Positions 1-6,427 of a stretch of 36,672 bases of DNA are shown here, piece by piece. A program made the translations under genes and the position numbers. Location: IMG/VR virus record IMGVR_UViG_3300048592_001414, positions 1-36,672 of that record; one strand, written 5' to 3'. Below the pieces are notes generated by a model. It had not been told where the DNA came from. It saw only the letters and a program-made list of their open reading frames with translations, and searched no databases. The DNA is from a virus. The first letter of the stretch is position 1. Every line of letters starts with the position of its first letter.

Positions 1-1257
1 CTAGGCCTTTTCTGACGCCATGTCTTCGTTCAGGGTAGCTCTTTTGGGTAGCTCTTTAGGCGGCCTGGGTTGCAAGCCTGCTAACTGAAGCAACTGGCGC
101 CTCTTCCTCGCCTCCAGTGCGTCGACAGCGCCGCGCAGGTGGGTGGGCGCCAAGTGGGAGTAACGTTGTGTCATGCGGAATTCGCGATGGCCGGCCAACT
201 GCTGGACCTTGGCGAGGGGAACGCCCTCTTGCACAAGCCGACTGCAGAAAGTGTGGCGATTGTCGTGCCATCGGTAATCCTTGAGGCCCGCCGCGGTACG
301 AGCTTTGTTCCAGCGTTTGAAGAAGTTGTAAGGATTCCATCGGTTAGTTCCGCTCTGATTCGGAAAGACCCATTTGGGATGTGCGTTGGGGGCCGCTTTT
401 TGTTCCGCGAGGATTTTCGCTACTGTCTCCGTGATGGGTATCCAACGCGGGCGGTTACTCTTGGCATCCTTCGCGCGTACCTCTATGAGCCCGTTGCGAA
501 TCTGGTCCCAGCTGAGCCCCAATTGCTCGCCACGGCGCAGCCCGGTCCAGAACGAGAACTCTATCATCCTCCACAGCCAAGGTGCACAGGCTTCTCTCAG
601 GCGCTCTTCTTCGTGGTCTTCTAACCAACGAATGACGCCCTCTGACTCACGGAGTTGAGGGATCTGATTGATGGGGTTCCCGCCTTCCATCAAACCCTCA
701 CGCTCCGCCCAACGGAGCACACCACGAAGGCGAGCCAGATCTCGGTTCATCGTTCCGGGCGAGCAGGTATCAAGGCGGAATCGGATCCATTCCTCAATCC
801 TGGGCCTGGTAAGCTCCGAAAGCAGGCAGTCCCGGACCTCTTCCGTCTCTTCTTTGTCCTCGCGCAACGTTTTTCGCACAGTCTTTCGACCAAAAAACAT
901 CAGGGCGGAGCGATTCTCTCGTTCGTAGGTGCGAATGGTCCGTGCTTTCAAGCGGACCGATCGCTCCTTTAGTTGTGCAAGTTGCGCTTCCATCAAAGTA
1001 CGGATCTGGGCCGCGTGAGCCACCGAGGTTGCCTCCTCGCTGGGTTGTTCCGCCTTTATCATGGCCTTGAAAGCTCGGTAGGCGTCCGCAGCTTGCTCGA
1101 TACTGGCGAACACTCCGAGTTTGCGCCAAAAGCTCCGTCTCTTTTTTGCCTTTGTCCCTATTTGAACGCGGCCGTAATACTGGCTCGATGGCGTGTGTCT
1201 GGTTGTGGTTCGGTAGAGACCTCGAACTGACGTCGAGTGGACTTTGGGCATTGCCAT
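1..1257 (-). CDS. int: Tyrosine recombinase (phage integrase)
   Basis: Site-specific recombinase that would integrate and excise the phage genome. The 418-residue product has an AP2-like or SAM-like N-terminal DNA-binding part and a C-terminal catalytic domain. Visible catalytic residues are Arg241 (TGLRRGEQLGL), Lys266 in the beta-hairpin, the HDNRHTF box (His331, Arg334), His357 (LAGHREF) and the nucleophile Tyr366 (TQRYSHL). An in-frame ATG lies 15 codons further upstream (1302), but the ATG at 1257 is preceded at 8 nt by AAGGAG, so I prefer it. The stop codon is the first triplet of the window, so the gene is complete. It is the last gene of the leftward lysogeny arm. Its position next to the window edge suggests the attachment site lies just beyond its 3' end or at the other end of the window. 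Confidence 0.95.
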   Translation of the reverse strand: MAMPKVHSTSVRGLYRTTTRHTPSSQYYGRVQIGTKAKKRRSFWRKLGVFASIEQAADAYRAFKAMIKAEQPSEEATSVAHAAQIRTLMEAQLAQLKERSVRLKARTIRTYERENRSALMFFGRKTVRKTLREDKEETEEVRDCLLSELTRPRIEEWIRFRLDTCSPGTMNRDLARLRGVLRWAEREGLMEGGNPINQIPQLRESEGVIRWLEDHEEERLREACAPWLWRMIEFSFWTGLRRGEQLGLSWDQIRNGLIEVRAKDAKSNRPRWIPITETVAKILAEQKAAPNAHPKWVFPNQSGTNRWNPYNFFKRWNKARTAAGLKDYRWHDNRHTFCSRLVQEGVPLAKVQQLAGHREFRMTQRYSHLAPTHLRGAVDALEARKRRQLLQLAGLQPRPPKELPKRATLNEDMASEKA

Positions 1258-1418
1258 CCTTGGTGCTCCTTGCAGGTGACCCCGCGCCGGCATGGAAACC
1301 AAGTCCTATCACAGCCAGTGATGAGTCCTCGGTCCCCCAGCGGGTTCGGGGTCTTCTTATGTTTGGGCTTCGAGCGAAGCCATCCGGTCGCCTTTGAGGT
1401 CGTCTTGCATCGCGGGAT

Positions 1419-1448
1419 GTTCAACTCCGCCATGTGGCGGAGTTGAAC
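1419..1448. repeat. Dispersed 30-bp palindrome, copy 1
   Basis: Perfect inverted repeat with arms GTTCAACTCCGCCA and TGGCGGAGTTGAAC around the loop TG. It is preceded by GCGGGAT and followed by AG. It lies 18 nt after the stop codon of the 389-residue minus-strand gene and upstream of the integrase. The same arms recur at 6867, 18751 and 26225 with different loop dinucleotides. No T-run follows on either strand, so a simple intrinsic terminator is not supported. Confidence 0.95.
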
Positions 1449-1466
1449 AGCTTACCGACGCCGGCG

Positions 1467-2636
1467 TCACCGGTTGGACGCGGTGGACAGACGTTCGATC
1501 TCGGTGGCAAGGATGACCTTCCCTCGTCCGCGCACCTTCCAGGTCCCGTGCACACGGATAGGCCGGCCGAAGCAATCTCGGACCAAGGCTTCCAGGCCGT
1601 CCGTTGGCTCGACTCTGACGTTGCTTCCGTCCTCTTGAACTACGGTTAGGCGTTCGCGCTTCACGGTCGTGGCGGCCTTTAGGGTACCCTCGACGGTCAC
1701 CCGCTTTCCATGGTCCGAGGGTCGATCTTGAAGAATCGACAGGTCGCCTAGGCTGGTTGGCTCGAATCTCCTGGTCAGGTGAAGATCTGGCGGCCGAGCC
1801 TCACCTTGTATCGCGCGAAAATGGACACCGTTTACCCGAGTACCGTCTGGCGCGATATCTTTGGCTAAGTTCACGAAGTTCCAAAAGTGCGCTTCGTCTT
1901 TAAAGCGGTCGCGCAGCTGGTCTCTCGCGGTGTTGAGAATCTCCAGGCATTCGAACAGCTCGGTTACGATCTCCGCGGCCTTTACCTTTCTGGGCGCGAA
2001 CTCGAACTCCGTTTGAACCGGATCGTGTCCTCCGATGTAGAAGGACATTCCAAAACTGGCTGCGTGGGGGGTGGCGGCGTAGACCCTATGCTGACTCCCA
2101 TACCTTTCGATGAAGTTAAGATCCCTGTCATAGGGGTCGCCGTAAAGGCGCTCGACCGTTCGTTCAGATAGTAACTGAACACTATGAGCTCGCCGCAGCA
2201 TCTCCTCGATCTCGATGTAGCCGTAACCCACGGCTGGCCCAGACAGAGCCATAACAAAGCCTTCAGCTGGTCCGGGTTGACCCCGAAGCTCAAGATGGTG
2301 CTTCCAGTTCGCTTGCTCTTGAAGGTCACGGAGCTCGGAAAGCAACCAGTCTGGCGGCGTTCCCATCAATCCCTTGCACGCCATAATCTCAGCCGCGCGC
2401 GGTCGCCCGAGCTGAAGCGCGATCCACCCCGCGCTGCGGTAAAGCACTCCCCTGGTCGGCTCAGCCTGCAGGTGATCGCAAAGCAGCTCCGCCGCGCGGG
2501 CTTCGCTTTCGAAGGCACGCTCCAGGCATTCCATTCGCAGATCAAAGTTGCCGGCAATCTTTGCCAGCTGCGCCTGGTCGAGTGCTTCCATTGCCATCGC
2601 ATGGAGTTTCTTCGGGCTCAAATCCGTTGAGGGCAT
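1467..2636 (-). CDS. Uncharacterised cargo protein, helical-repeat N-terminus and OB-like C-terminus
   Basis: A 389-residue soluble protein of unknown function. The first ~110 residues are helical and TPR-like, with a conspicuous EPTRGVLYRSA segment. A central region (about 115-290) has no motif I can name. The last ~75 residues look like a small beta-barrel (HGKRVTVEGTLK...VRVEPTDG...IRVHGTWKVRG), which suggests an OB-fold. Its start overlaps the stop of the upstream gene by one base (TGATG), so the two are translationally coupled. From memory this resembles a recurrent family that sits beside relatives of that upstream gene in bacterial genomes, but I cannot verify this. In a prophage, cargo between integrase and repressor is often expressed during lysogeny, so a superinfection-exclusion or defence role is possible but not shown. 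Confidence 0.85.
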   Translation of the reverse strand: MPSTDLSPKKLHAMAMEALDQAQLAKIAGNFDLRMECLERAFESEARAAELLCDHLQAEPTRGVLYRSAGWIALQLGRPRAAEIMACKGLMGTPPDWLLSELRDLQEQANWKHHLELRGQPGPAEGFVMALSGPAVGYGYIEIEEMLRRAHSVQLLSERTVERLYGDPYDRDLNFIERYGSQHRVYAATPHAASFGMSFYIGGHDPVQTEFEFAPRKVKAAEIVTELFECLEILNTARDQLRDRFKDEAHFWNFVNLAKDIAPDGTRVNGVHFRAIQGEARPPDLHLTRRFEPTSLGDLSILQDRPSDHGKRVTVEGTLKAATTVKRERLTVVQEDGSNVRVEPTDGLEALVRDCFGRPIRVHGTWKVRGRGKVILATEIERLSTASNR

Positions 2637-3184
2637 CAGACCGCTTTTTTCTGCTGGAAGTGGAAAACCATCTCTGAAAATTCCGCAATGAAGACGAATC
2701 CTGGCTTTCCGGACCTGTCGGAGGGTGCGAGTTGTTTGAGCTTCGTCTGGATTCTCGCCCCAATCCTTTCCGGGCCAGCCGCGATCCCTGACACTTCTAG
2801 TCGCGCGTCATACCCCTCTAGAAAGTTGAACTCGTCCTCTGATTCTTCCTCTGTTGGCCGCTTCCGCAACCAAAAGTCGAAGCCGGGACCTTTCTGGGAT
2901 CGCTCCCAACATTCGTAAGGCGAAAGATGCGGGGTGGCCCATACCGCAATCCCATAAGCCGCCGCTTCCGTGGCGTCCTGAATATCCGCGTGAGTCCGGA
3001 TCATGATGTCATCCACGGTAAGCCACTTCACTGTACAGGCCATGCGCTTGTCGCCCGTGACTCGGCCTTTCACGGGTGACGGGTGGCCATGTCGATCAAT
3101 GACGACCGATGCGGCCTCCGCGAAGTGGCGACAAGCTCCCTCGGAAAGCGATTGCCTATCAAAGTGTGACAGATCCAGGTCCAT
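2636..3184 (-). CDS. Uncharacterised cargo protein, partner of the downstream gene
   Basis: A 182-residue protein. Its C-terminal half carries the pattern ERSQKGPGFDFWL, then DARLEVSGI, then GFVFIAEFSE. The spaced D...ExS arrangement on predicted beta-strands is reminiscent of PD-(D/E)xK nuclease-like folds, but the usual lysine is replaced by serine, so nuclease activity is doubtful. The start at 3184 has only a weak Shine-Dalgarno sequence. The stop shares one base with the next start (TGATG), which makes a two-gene unit with the 389-residue protein. I recall similar small proteins paired with TPR-like partners in other bacteria, without an assigned function. Existence of the gene is well supported. 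Function is unknown. Confidence 0.85.
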   Translation of the reverse strand: MDLDLSHFDRQSLSEGACRHFAEAASVVIDRHGHPSPVKGRVTGDKRMACTVKWLTVDDIMIRTHADIQDATEAAAYGIAVWATPHLSPYECWERSQKGPGFDFWLRKRPTEEESEDEFNFLEGYDARLEVSGIAAGPERIGARIQTKLKQLAPSDRSGKPGFVFIAEFSEMVFHFQQKKAV

Positions 3185-3213
3185 AGAGTTCTCGGACTAA
3201 CGCGCCCTTCTGG

Positions 3214-3540
3214 CTACCCTGTCTCTTCAAGTCGGTCCAGTCGGCGCTCGACCTCCGCCAAGCGCTTCTGGGTGTCCGTGGAGTTGTGGGCCATGGCGGT
3301 CACCGCTTCAAGGAGGGCCTGTATACGGTCACCTTCGTCGGCCAAAGACGACTCCATGACCGATATCGACACCTCCATGTTGCTGACGGACGCCTGCAAC
3401 TTGGCCATCCCAGCTTGAATCTCGGTGACCACTGTATTGGTTGCCGCCAGGCCCTTCCCCAGCGAGGAGACGGCCTGCTGGGTGGCGTGGTGGGCGGCCA
3501 TCAGGCCCGTCACCGCTTTCACTAGAGGGTCCTCAGCCAT
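3214..3540 (-). CDS. Small coiled-coil protein of the lysogeny arm
   Basis: A 108-residue protein that is almost entirely helical, with heptad-like spacing of Leu, Val and Met from about residue 25 to the end (for example AKLQASVSNMEVSISVMESS and KRLAEVERRLDRLEE). No membrane segment or enzyme motif is visible. AAAGGAG lies about 7 nt before the ATG, so the start is well defined. It sits between the repressor and the cargo pair on the same strand and is probably expressed in the lysogen. It could be an oligomerisation partner or an inhibitor, but nothing in the sequence decides this. Confidence 0.85.
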   Translation of the reverse strand: MAEDPLVKAVTGLMAAHHATQQAVSSLGKGLAATNTVVTEIQAGMAKLQASVSNMEVSISVMESSLADEGDRIQALLEAVTAMAHNSTDTQKRLAEVERRLDRLEETG

Positions 3541-3592
3541 TCTCTCTCCTTTTTCATACTATCTGGTTACGATTTGCGGTATGTGCAAACGT

Positions 3593-4150
3593 TTATCGCT
3601 GTCCGCTTTTCTTTTTGGCCCCGGCCCGTTTGCGCCGGCCGCGATCGTAAAGACCTTCTGAGACTCGCGCGCCGGCGTCGCCGGGAACCGGATCGCGGGG
3701 GAGAGCGGGGGACGGAGCACCCTCTGGCGGAGCGGCGAGCCGGTCCCGAAGCCGCTGATTTTCAGCCTTGGCCTCAGCGAGCTCAGTGCGAAGGCGCTCG
3801 ACTTCTGAGGCCCCATCCACAATCTTCCGAAGCACTGCGAGGGCGACGTAGGGACTAGGCTCATTCTGCTTTGTCGTGCTAGCCCCAAGCAACAGCGACT
3901 CGGGCGACAAGTAAAGTGTCTCAGCTAACTTGTTGATCTTGTTGCGATGCGGAAAACGTACGCCTCGCTCCCATCGTGACACAGTTTCAGGATCCACGCT
4001 GATGATTTCAGCTAGTTGCTCTTGGCTCATGAGCAGTGCTTCCCGGGCGCACCGAATTCTTTCTCCGAGCGAATCTTTTTCGAGTTCTCTTTCCACGTTA
4101 TTCAAAAGGTATAGGCTGCAGTCCTGAAATCGAATAGCAAAGATGGACAT
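3593..4150 (-). CDS. XRE-family phage repressor (CI-like)
   Basis: DNA-binding regulator of 185 residues, probably the lysogeny repressor. A lambda-repressor-type helix-turn-helix spans about residues 27-87 (LGERIRCAREALLMSQEQLA, then VDPETVSRWERG). It is followed by a coiled coil (VERLRTELAEAKAENQRLRDRL) and a proline-rich then strongly basic tail (RGRRKRAGAKKKSGQR). There is no S24/LexA-type peptidase domain, so RecA-stimulated self-cleavage is unlikely and induction must work differently. It is divergent from the Cro-like gene, and both share the VDxETVSRWERG recognition helix, which suggests both bind the same operators. The ATG at 4150 has only a poor ribosome site. A GTG about 18 codons inside is an alternative start. 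Confidence 0.9.
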   Translation of the reverse strand: MSIFAIRFQDCSLYLLNNVERELEKDSLGERIRCAREALLMSQEQLAEIISVDPETVSRWERGVRFPHRNKINKLAETLYLSPESLLLGASTTKQNEPSPYVALAVLRKIVDGASEVERLRTELAEAKAENQRLRDRLAAPPEGAPSPALPRDPVPGDAGARVSEGLYDRGRRKRAGAKKKSGQR

Positions 4151-4156
4151 GGCGAC

Positions 4157-4173
4157 TCAACCTTAATGGTTGA
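4157..4173. promoter_or_regulatory. Operator-like palindrome in the genetic switch
   Basis: TCAACC-TTAAT-GGTTGA is a 17-bp inverted repeat with perfect 6-bp arms. Its right arm overlaps the -35 box of the rightward promoter, and it begins 7 bp before the start codon of the repressor gene, so a bound repressor or Cro would block both directions. A further half-site, GGTTGACA, recurs at 4207-4214. Assignment as the operator is inference. Confidence 0.65.
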
Positions 4174-4198
4174 CAATTTTAAATGCCTAGTCTACACT
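4170..4198 (+). promoter_or_regulatory. Rightward early promoter (PR-like)
   Basis: TTGACA at 4170-4175, a 17-bp spacer, then TACACT at 4193-4198. The -35 is a perfect sigma-70 consensus and the -10 matches four of six positions. The predicted transcription start is about 4205, which coincides with an in-frame GTG of the Cro-like gene. The promoter would drive the whole rightward early region. Confidence 0.8.
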
Positions 4199-4204
4199 GC
4201 CCAT

Positions 4205-4447
4205 GTGGTTGACAGGATCAGAAGGCCGCTGCTGGGCCTAAAGCATGCTAGGGCCGCCAAGCGTATGACTCAGGAGATGCTCGGTACCGCAATGGGGGTC
4301 GACGCCGAGACGGTGTCACGTTGGGAGCGAGGTACTCGCTCGCCAGACACGGAGACCCTCTACCGACTCGCAGATGCCTTGGGTTGTCAGCCTGGTGACA
4401 TCGTTAACGTTGCCGATGCCGATCAGGAGGCCCAGGCCGATGGATAA
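4205..4447 (+). CDS. Cro-like XRE-family regulator, probably leaderless
   Basis: An 80-residue helix-turn-helix protein (LLGLKHARAAKRMTQEMLG, VDAETVSRWERGTRSPDTETLYRLADAL). An ATG at 4166 is in frame, but the promoter -35 and -10 boxes lie inside that N-terminal extension, so the ATG would not be transcribed from this promoter. The GTG at 4205 falls at the expected transcription start, which suggests a leaderless mRNA. It is divergent from the repressor and shares its recognition helix, the arrangement expected of Cro. The end overlaps the next gene by 8 bases. An extended 93-residue form from an upstream promoter cannot be excluded. Confidence 0.85.
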   Translation: MVDRIRRPLLGLKHARAAKRMTQEMLGTAMGVDAETVSRWERGTRSPDTETLYRLADALGCQPGDIVNVADADQEAQADG

Positions 4448-4667
4448 GCGCCTCGATCTTCTTCGTCTGCAGCACTTGGTCGCTCTCAGGATGCGCGGTC
4501 TGCCATACGTTTTGTCTCCTCTGCTTCTGGTTAGTGTGGCCACTTTTGTTGGGTTAGCCACTACAGCCGTTCGGCGGATGAGACGTTTTCCCCAGGATGC
4601 AGCTGTTGACGGCGGATTCAGCCACAAGGGGGGTGATGACCGGATGGCGGGCATCGATACTTCGTAA
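4440..4667 (+). CDS. Small membrane protein
   Basis: A 75-residue protein with one clear transmembrane helix (about residues 21-43: PYVLSPLLLVSVATFVGLAT). It is flanked by a basic N-terminus (KRLDLLRLQHLVALRMR) and a basic stretch RRMRRF after the helix. The start ATG overlaps the Cro-like stop by 8 bases (ATGGATAA), so it is probably coupled to it. Position directly after cro and a single membrane span would fit a superinfection-exclusion or host-takeover protein, but no family is recognisable. Confidence 0.65.
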   Translation: MDKRLDLLRLQHLVALRMRGLPYVLSPLLLVSVATFVGLATTAVRRMRRFPQDAAVDGGFSHKGGDDRMAGIDTS

Positions 4668-4732
4668 CTTTACCACTCAGCCGCGAGTTTGCGACACGAC
4701 GTTCCACTTTTTCCCGACGAAAGGATATCACC

Positions 4733-4972
4733 ATGGGTTTCACTGCAAAAAACTCCGACTTGCTCGGCGAGCAATACCGCAACATCGACGAGCAGATCCG
4801 TCTCGGCTCGGCCGAGCGAGCACTATCAATCCAGCTAGAGGCATTGCGGCGACGGCGCCGGGAGCTCCGGCTGCGAAACGAGGAGATCTGTTTCCAACTG
4901 CGCCCCGACAGCGATGCAAACGTCAGCTACGTCGACTTTACCGCCCGCATCCGGCTGGGGAAAGCGGCGTAA
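4733..4972 (+). CDS. Hypothetical early protein, arginine-rich helix
   Basis: A 79-residue protein with AAAGGA 10 nt before the ATG. The central segment (LSIQLEALRRRRRELRLRNEE) is an arginine-rich amphipathic helix that could bind nucleic acid or form a short coiled coil. No family is recognised. A strong RNA stem-loop begins 8 nt after its stop. Confidence 0.75.
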   Translation: MGFTAKNSDLLGEQYRNIDEQIRLGSAERALSIQLEALRRRRRELRLRNEEICFQLRPDSDANVSYVDFTARIRLGKAA

Positions 4973-4979
4973 AAGGCAA

Positions 4980-5013
4980 GAGCCTCTTCGGTGTTCGAGC
5001 ACCGGAGAGGCTC
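4980..5013 (+). promoter_or_regulatory. Strong 14-bp stem-loop between early genes
   Basis: GAGCCTCTTCGGTG (4980-4993) pairs with CACCGGAGAGGCTC (5000-5013) across a TTCGAG loop, with one G-U wobble and no bulge. No T-run follows, so it is not a canonical terminator. It lies in the leader of the excisionase-like gene and may be an attenuator or an mRNA processing/stability element. Confidence 0.75.
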
Positions 5014-5080
5014 CCGCGTTAATCCTGGGGATTCACTGCTGGTCCCTAGGCTACACCACCTGAACTTGGAGGTCAATGCC

Positions 5081-5341
5081 TTGGCACTTCTCACTCTTCA
5101 CGAAGCCGCCCGCGTCCTGCAGGGCGTACCACGAACAGTCCCGAGCCGGGACTCTCACAAAATGCCGGACGTCTATCGCACCCAAAAGGACCTGCAGAAG
5201 CAGGCTCTACTCTACGACCGATCCAAGGGCAAGCTTGGCCTGCGGACCATCCGCGCTGGCAAACGCCGCCGCAAAGTGTATCGCCACGACCTGAACAGGT
5301 GGCGCGATCTTCGGGACCGAGCCAATGGTGTCCACCGATAG
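5081..5341 (+). CDS. Excisionase-like MerR/HTH_17-type DNA-binding protein
   Basis: An 86-residue basic protein. The start LTLHEAARVL and the end RTIRAGKRRRKVYRHDLNRWRDL match the ends of a MerR-type winged helix as found in phage excisionases and small DNA-binding proteins. The middle is longer and more basic than usual. I chose the TTG at 5081 because GGAGG lies 8 nt upstream. A longer frame from a GTG at 4991 would overlap the 4980-5013 hairpin. In this phage it is the best candidate for a recombination directionality factor working with the integrase. Functional assignment is moderate because the insert interrupts the usual motif. Confidence 0.65.
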   Translation: MALLTLHEAARVLQGVPRTVPSRDSHKMPDVYRTQKDLQKQALLYDRSKGKLGLRTIRAGKRRRKVYRHDLNRWRDLRDRANGVHR

Positions 5342-5657
5342 CGCCACGGGGGAACCCCGGGCCATGCTTCGACTTACACAGGATGAGGAGACCGCTCTCG
5401 CCAGGCGCGGGTTTGCTCCGTTCGTAAGGTTCGAGCCGGGCAGAAAGGTCAGGTTCTACGCTAAGCTCTGTGAAGGGCACGTGTGGACGGTCGAGCTTAG
5501 GCGCGGAGAAGTTATGGTCACCGTGGGCACGAAGACCCACCGCTCTCTGCTGCGGATGAACGTGGCCAAGTCGGAGGGTCTGGCCAGCCTGCTAGACCGA
5601 TGTCAGCGGACCTTGGACCACGAGGCCATCGACCTGCGGAGGGAGGCCATGGGATGA
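5325..5657 (+). CDS. Hypothetical early protein
   Basis: A 110-residue protein with mixed alpha/beta character (VRFYAKLCEGHVWTVELRRGEVMVTVGTKTH), overlapping the preceding gene by 17 bases. An ATG at 5364 (MLRLTQDEETALARRG) is an alternative start and begins the better-folded part. No motif is recognised. Its stop overlaps the next possible start as ATGA. Confidence 0.7.
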   Translation: MVSTDSATGEPRAMLRLTQDEETALARRGFAPFVRFEPGRKVRFYAKLCEGHVWTVELRRGEVMVTVGTKTHRSLLRMNVAKSEGLASLLDRCQRTLDHEAIDLRREAMG

Positions 5658-5854
5658 TGGTCCCCTCTCACCACGCGTCGTTGACGTTGCCCAGAACCAA
5701 CCCGACTCTGGCCGTGCTGTCGCCCAGGAAGGGCGGCGCGCTTCACGCTGCTCACCTGGCAAGATTGCGGCACGGCCGGGTTCTGCACTTTTTGCTCACA
5801 AAGCATGCGAAATCTTGCGAGGCCGGACGGCGACCGACCTCGCGGGACGGATGA
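5654..5854 (+). CDS. Possible small early protein (doubtful)
   Basis: A 66-residue frame starting ATGATG, overlapping the previous stop as ATGA. The translation is rich in His, Arg, Pro and Leu and has no recognisable fold. Only the overlap and the otherwise empty stretch argue for it. The remaining 92 bases before the next gene hold only its ribosome site and no other supported feature. Confidence 0.35.
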   Translation: MMVPSHHASLTLPRTNPTLAVLSPRKGGALHAAHLARLRHGRVLHFLLTKHAKSCEAGRRPTSRDG

Positions 5855-5946
5855 AACCCTCCTCTGAACAAAGCGGAGACCCGCCGCTCCCTCCGTGCCT
5901 CGCCGGGCAGAACAGGAGCGGCAACTTCCTTTTCTCAGGAGATGCC

Positions 5947-6249
5947 ATGGTTTTGAAACAGTCCCGGAGAAGCCGCTGGCGCAAGGGCCTGCTGGCCAAC
6001 GCGGCGGTGAGACTTATCGCCAAGGGTGACCAGGCCACGGCCGCCATCCTTTCTAACTTCCGCGAGGTGTGTGGAGATGACCATTTCGTGGAATGGTGTG
6101 AATGCCTGGAGAGAAACGGCTTCACGGGCCCATCGCTGCGCGAGCTGTTTTGGAAGAATGGCGGCCCGGGTGACATGCTTTGTCATATCCTCATGCTGCG
6201 GGCTCAGCACGAGATGATTGAGGTCCTTCGTGGAGGCGGCCGTGGTTGA
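5947..6249 (+). CDS. Hypothetical early protein, all-helical
   Basis: A 100-residue protein starting at the ATG preceded by AGGAG at 6 nt. A longer frame exists upstream but lacks a ribosome site and is low-complexity. The N-terminus is strongly basic (KQSRRSRWRKG), and the rest is predicted helical with three cysteines (EVCGDD, WCECLE) and the segment FTGPSLRELFWKNGGPGDML. No family is recognised. It overlaps the next start by 8 bases. Confidence 0.75.
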   Translation: MVLKQSRRSRWRKGLLANAAVRLIAKGDQATAAILSNFREVCGDDHFVEWCECLERNGFTGPSLRELFWKNGGPGDMLCHILMLRAQHEMIEVLRGGGRG

Positions 6250-6427
6250 CCAGGATTTGGTGCTGGCGCTTCGCAGTCTCGCCATGGCGCTAAAGGATCA
6301 GGCGCAGGAGCTTCACGTTGGAAATGCGGTATCTCGGCTGTACAGGTATCGCGTGGCGAACGGCACGGTGCGCCTGATTCGCGATGAGGGAGCCGTCGCC
6401 GTCTGGAAAAGAGCGAGGCGGAGTTAA
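6242..6427 (+). CDS. Small hypothetical protein upstream of the ParB-methyltransferase
   Basis: A 61-residue protein from GTG at 6242, with GGAGG 5 nt upstream. It overlaps the previous stop by 8 bases and abuts the next ATG directly (stop TAA, then ATG), so it is coupled on both sides. The sequence is an amphipathic helix followed by a short beta-like part (TVRLIRDEGAVAVWKRARR). The role is unknown. Confidence 0.65.
   Translation: MVDQDLVLALRSLAMALKDQAQELHVGNAVSRLYRYRVANGTVRLIRDEGAVAVWKRARRS

Noticed and set aside
794-1312. Long minus-strand open frame overlapping the integrase
   Set aside because: It lies in another frame of a gene with clear catalytic motifs and has no recognisable product.
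1419-1448. Intrinsic terminator at the dispersed palindromes
   Set aside because: No T-run follows any of the four stems on either strand, and one copy is inside an open gene that continues past it.
4166-4204. ATG at 4166 as the true start of the Cro-like gene
   Set aside because: The promoter -35 and -10 boxes lie within this stretch, so it would not be in the transcript from that promoter.
6417-6425. Degenerate palindrome half (GGCGGAGTT) before the ParB-methyltransferase start
   Set aside because: Only nine bases match and there is no partner arm.
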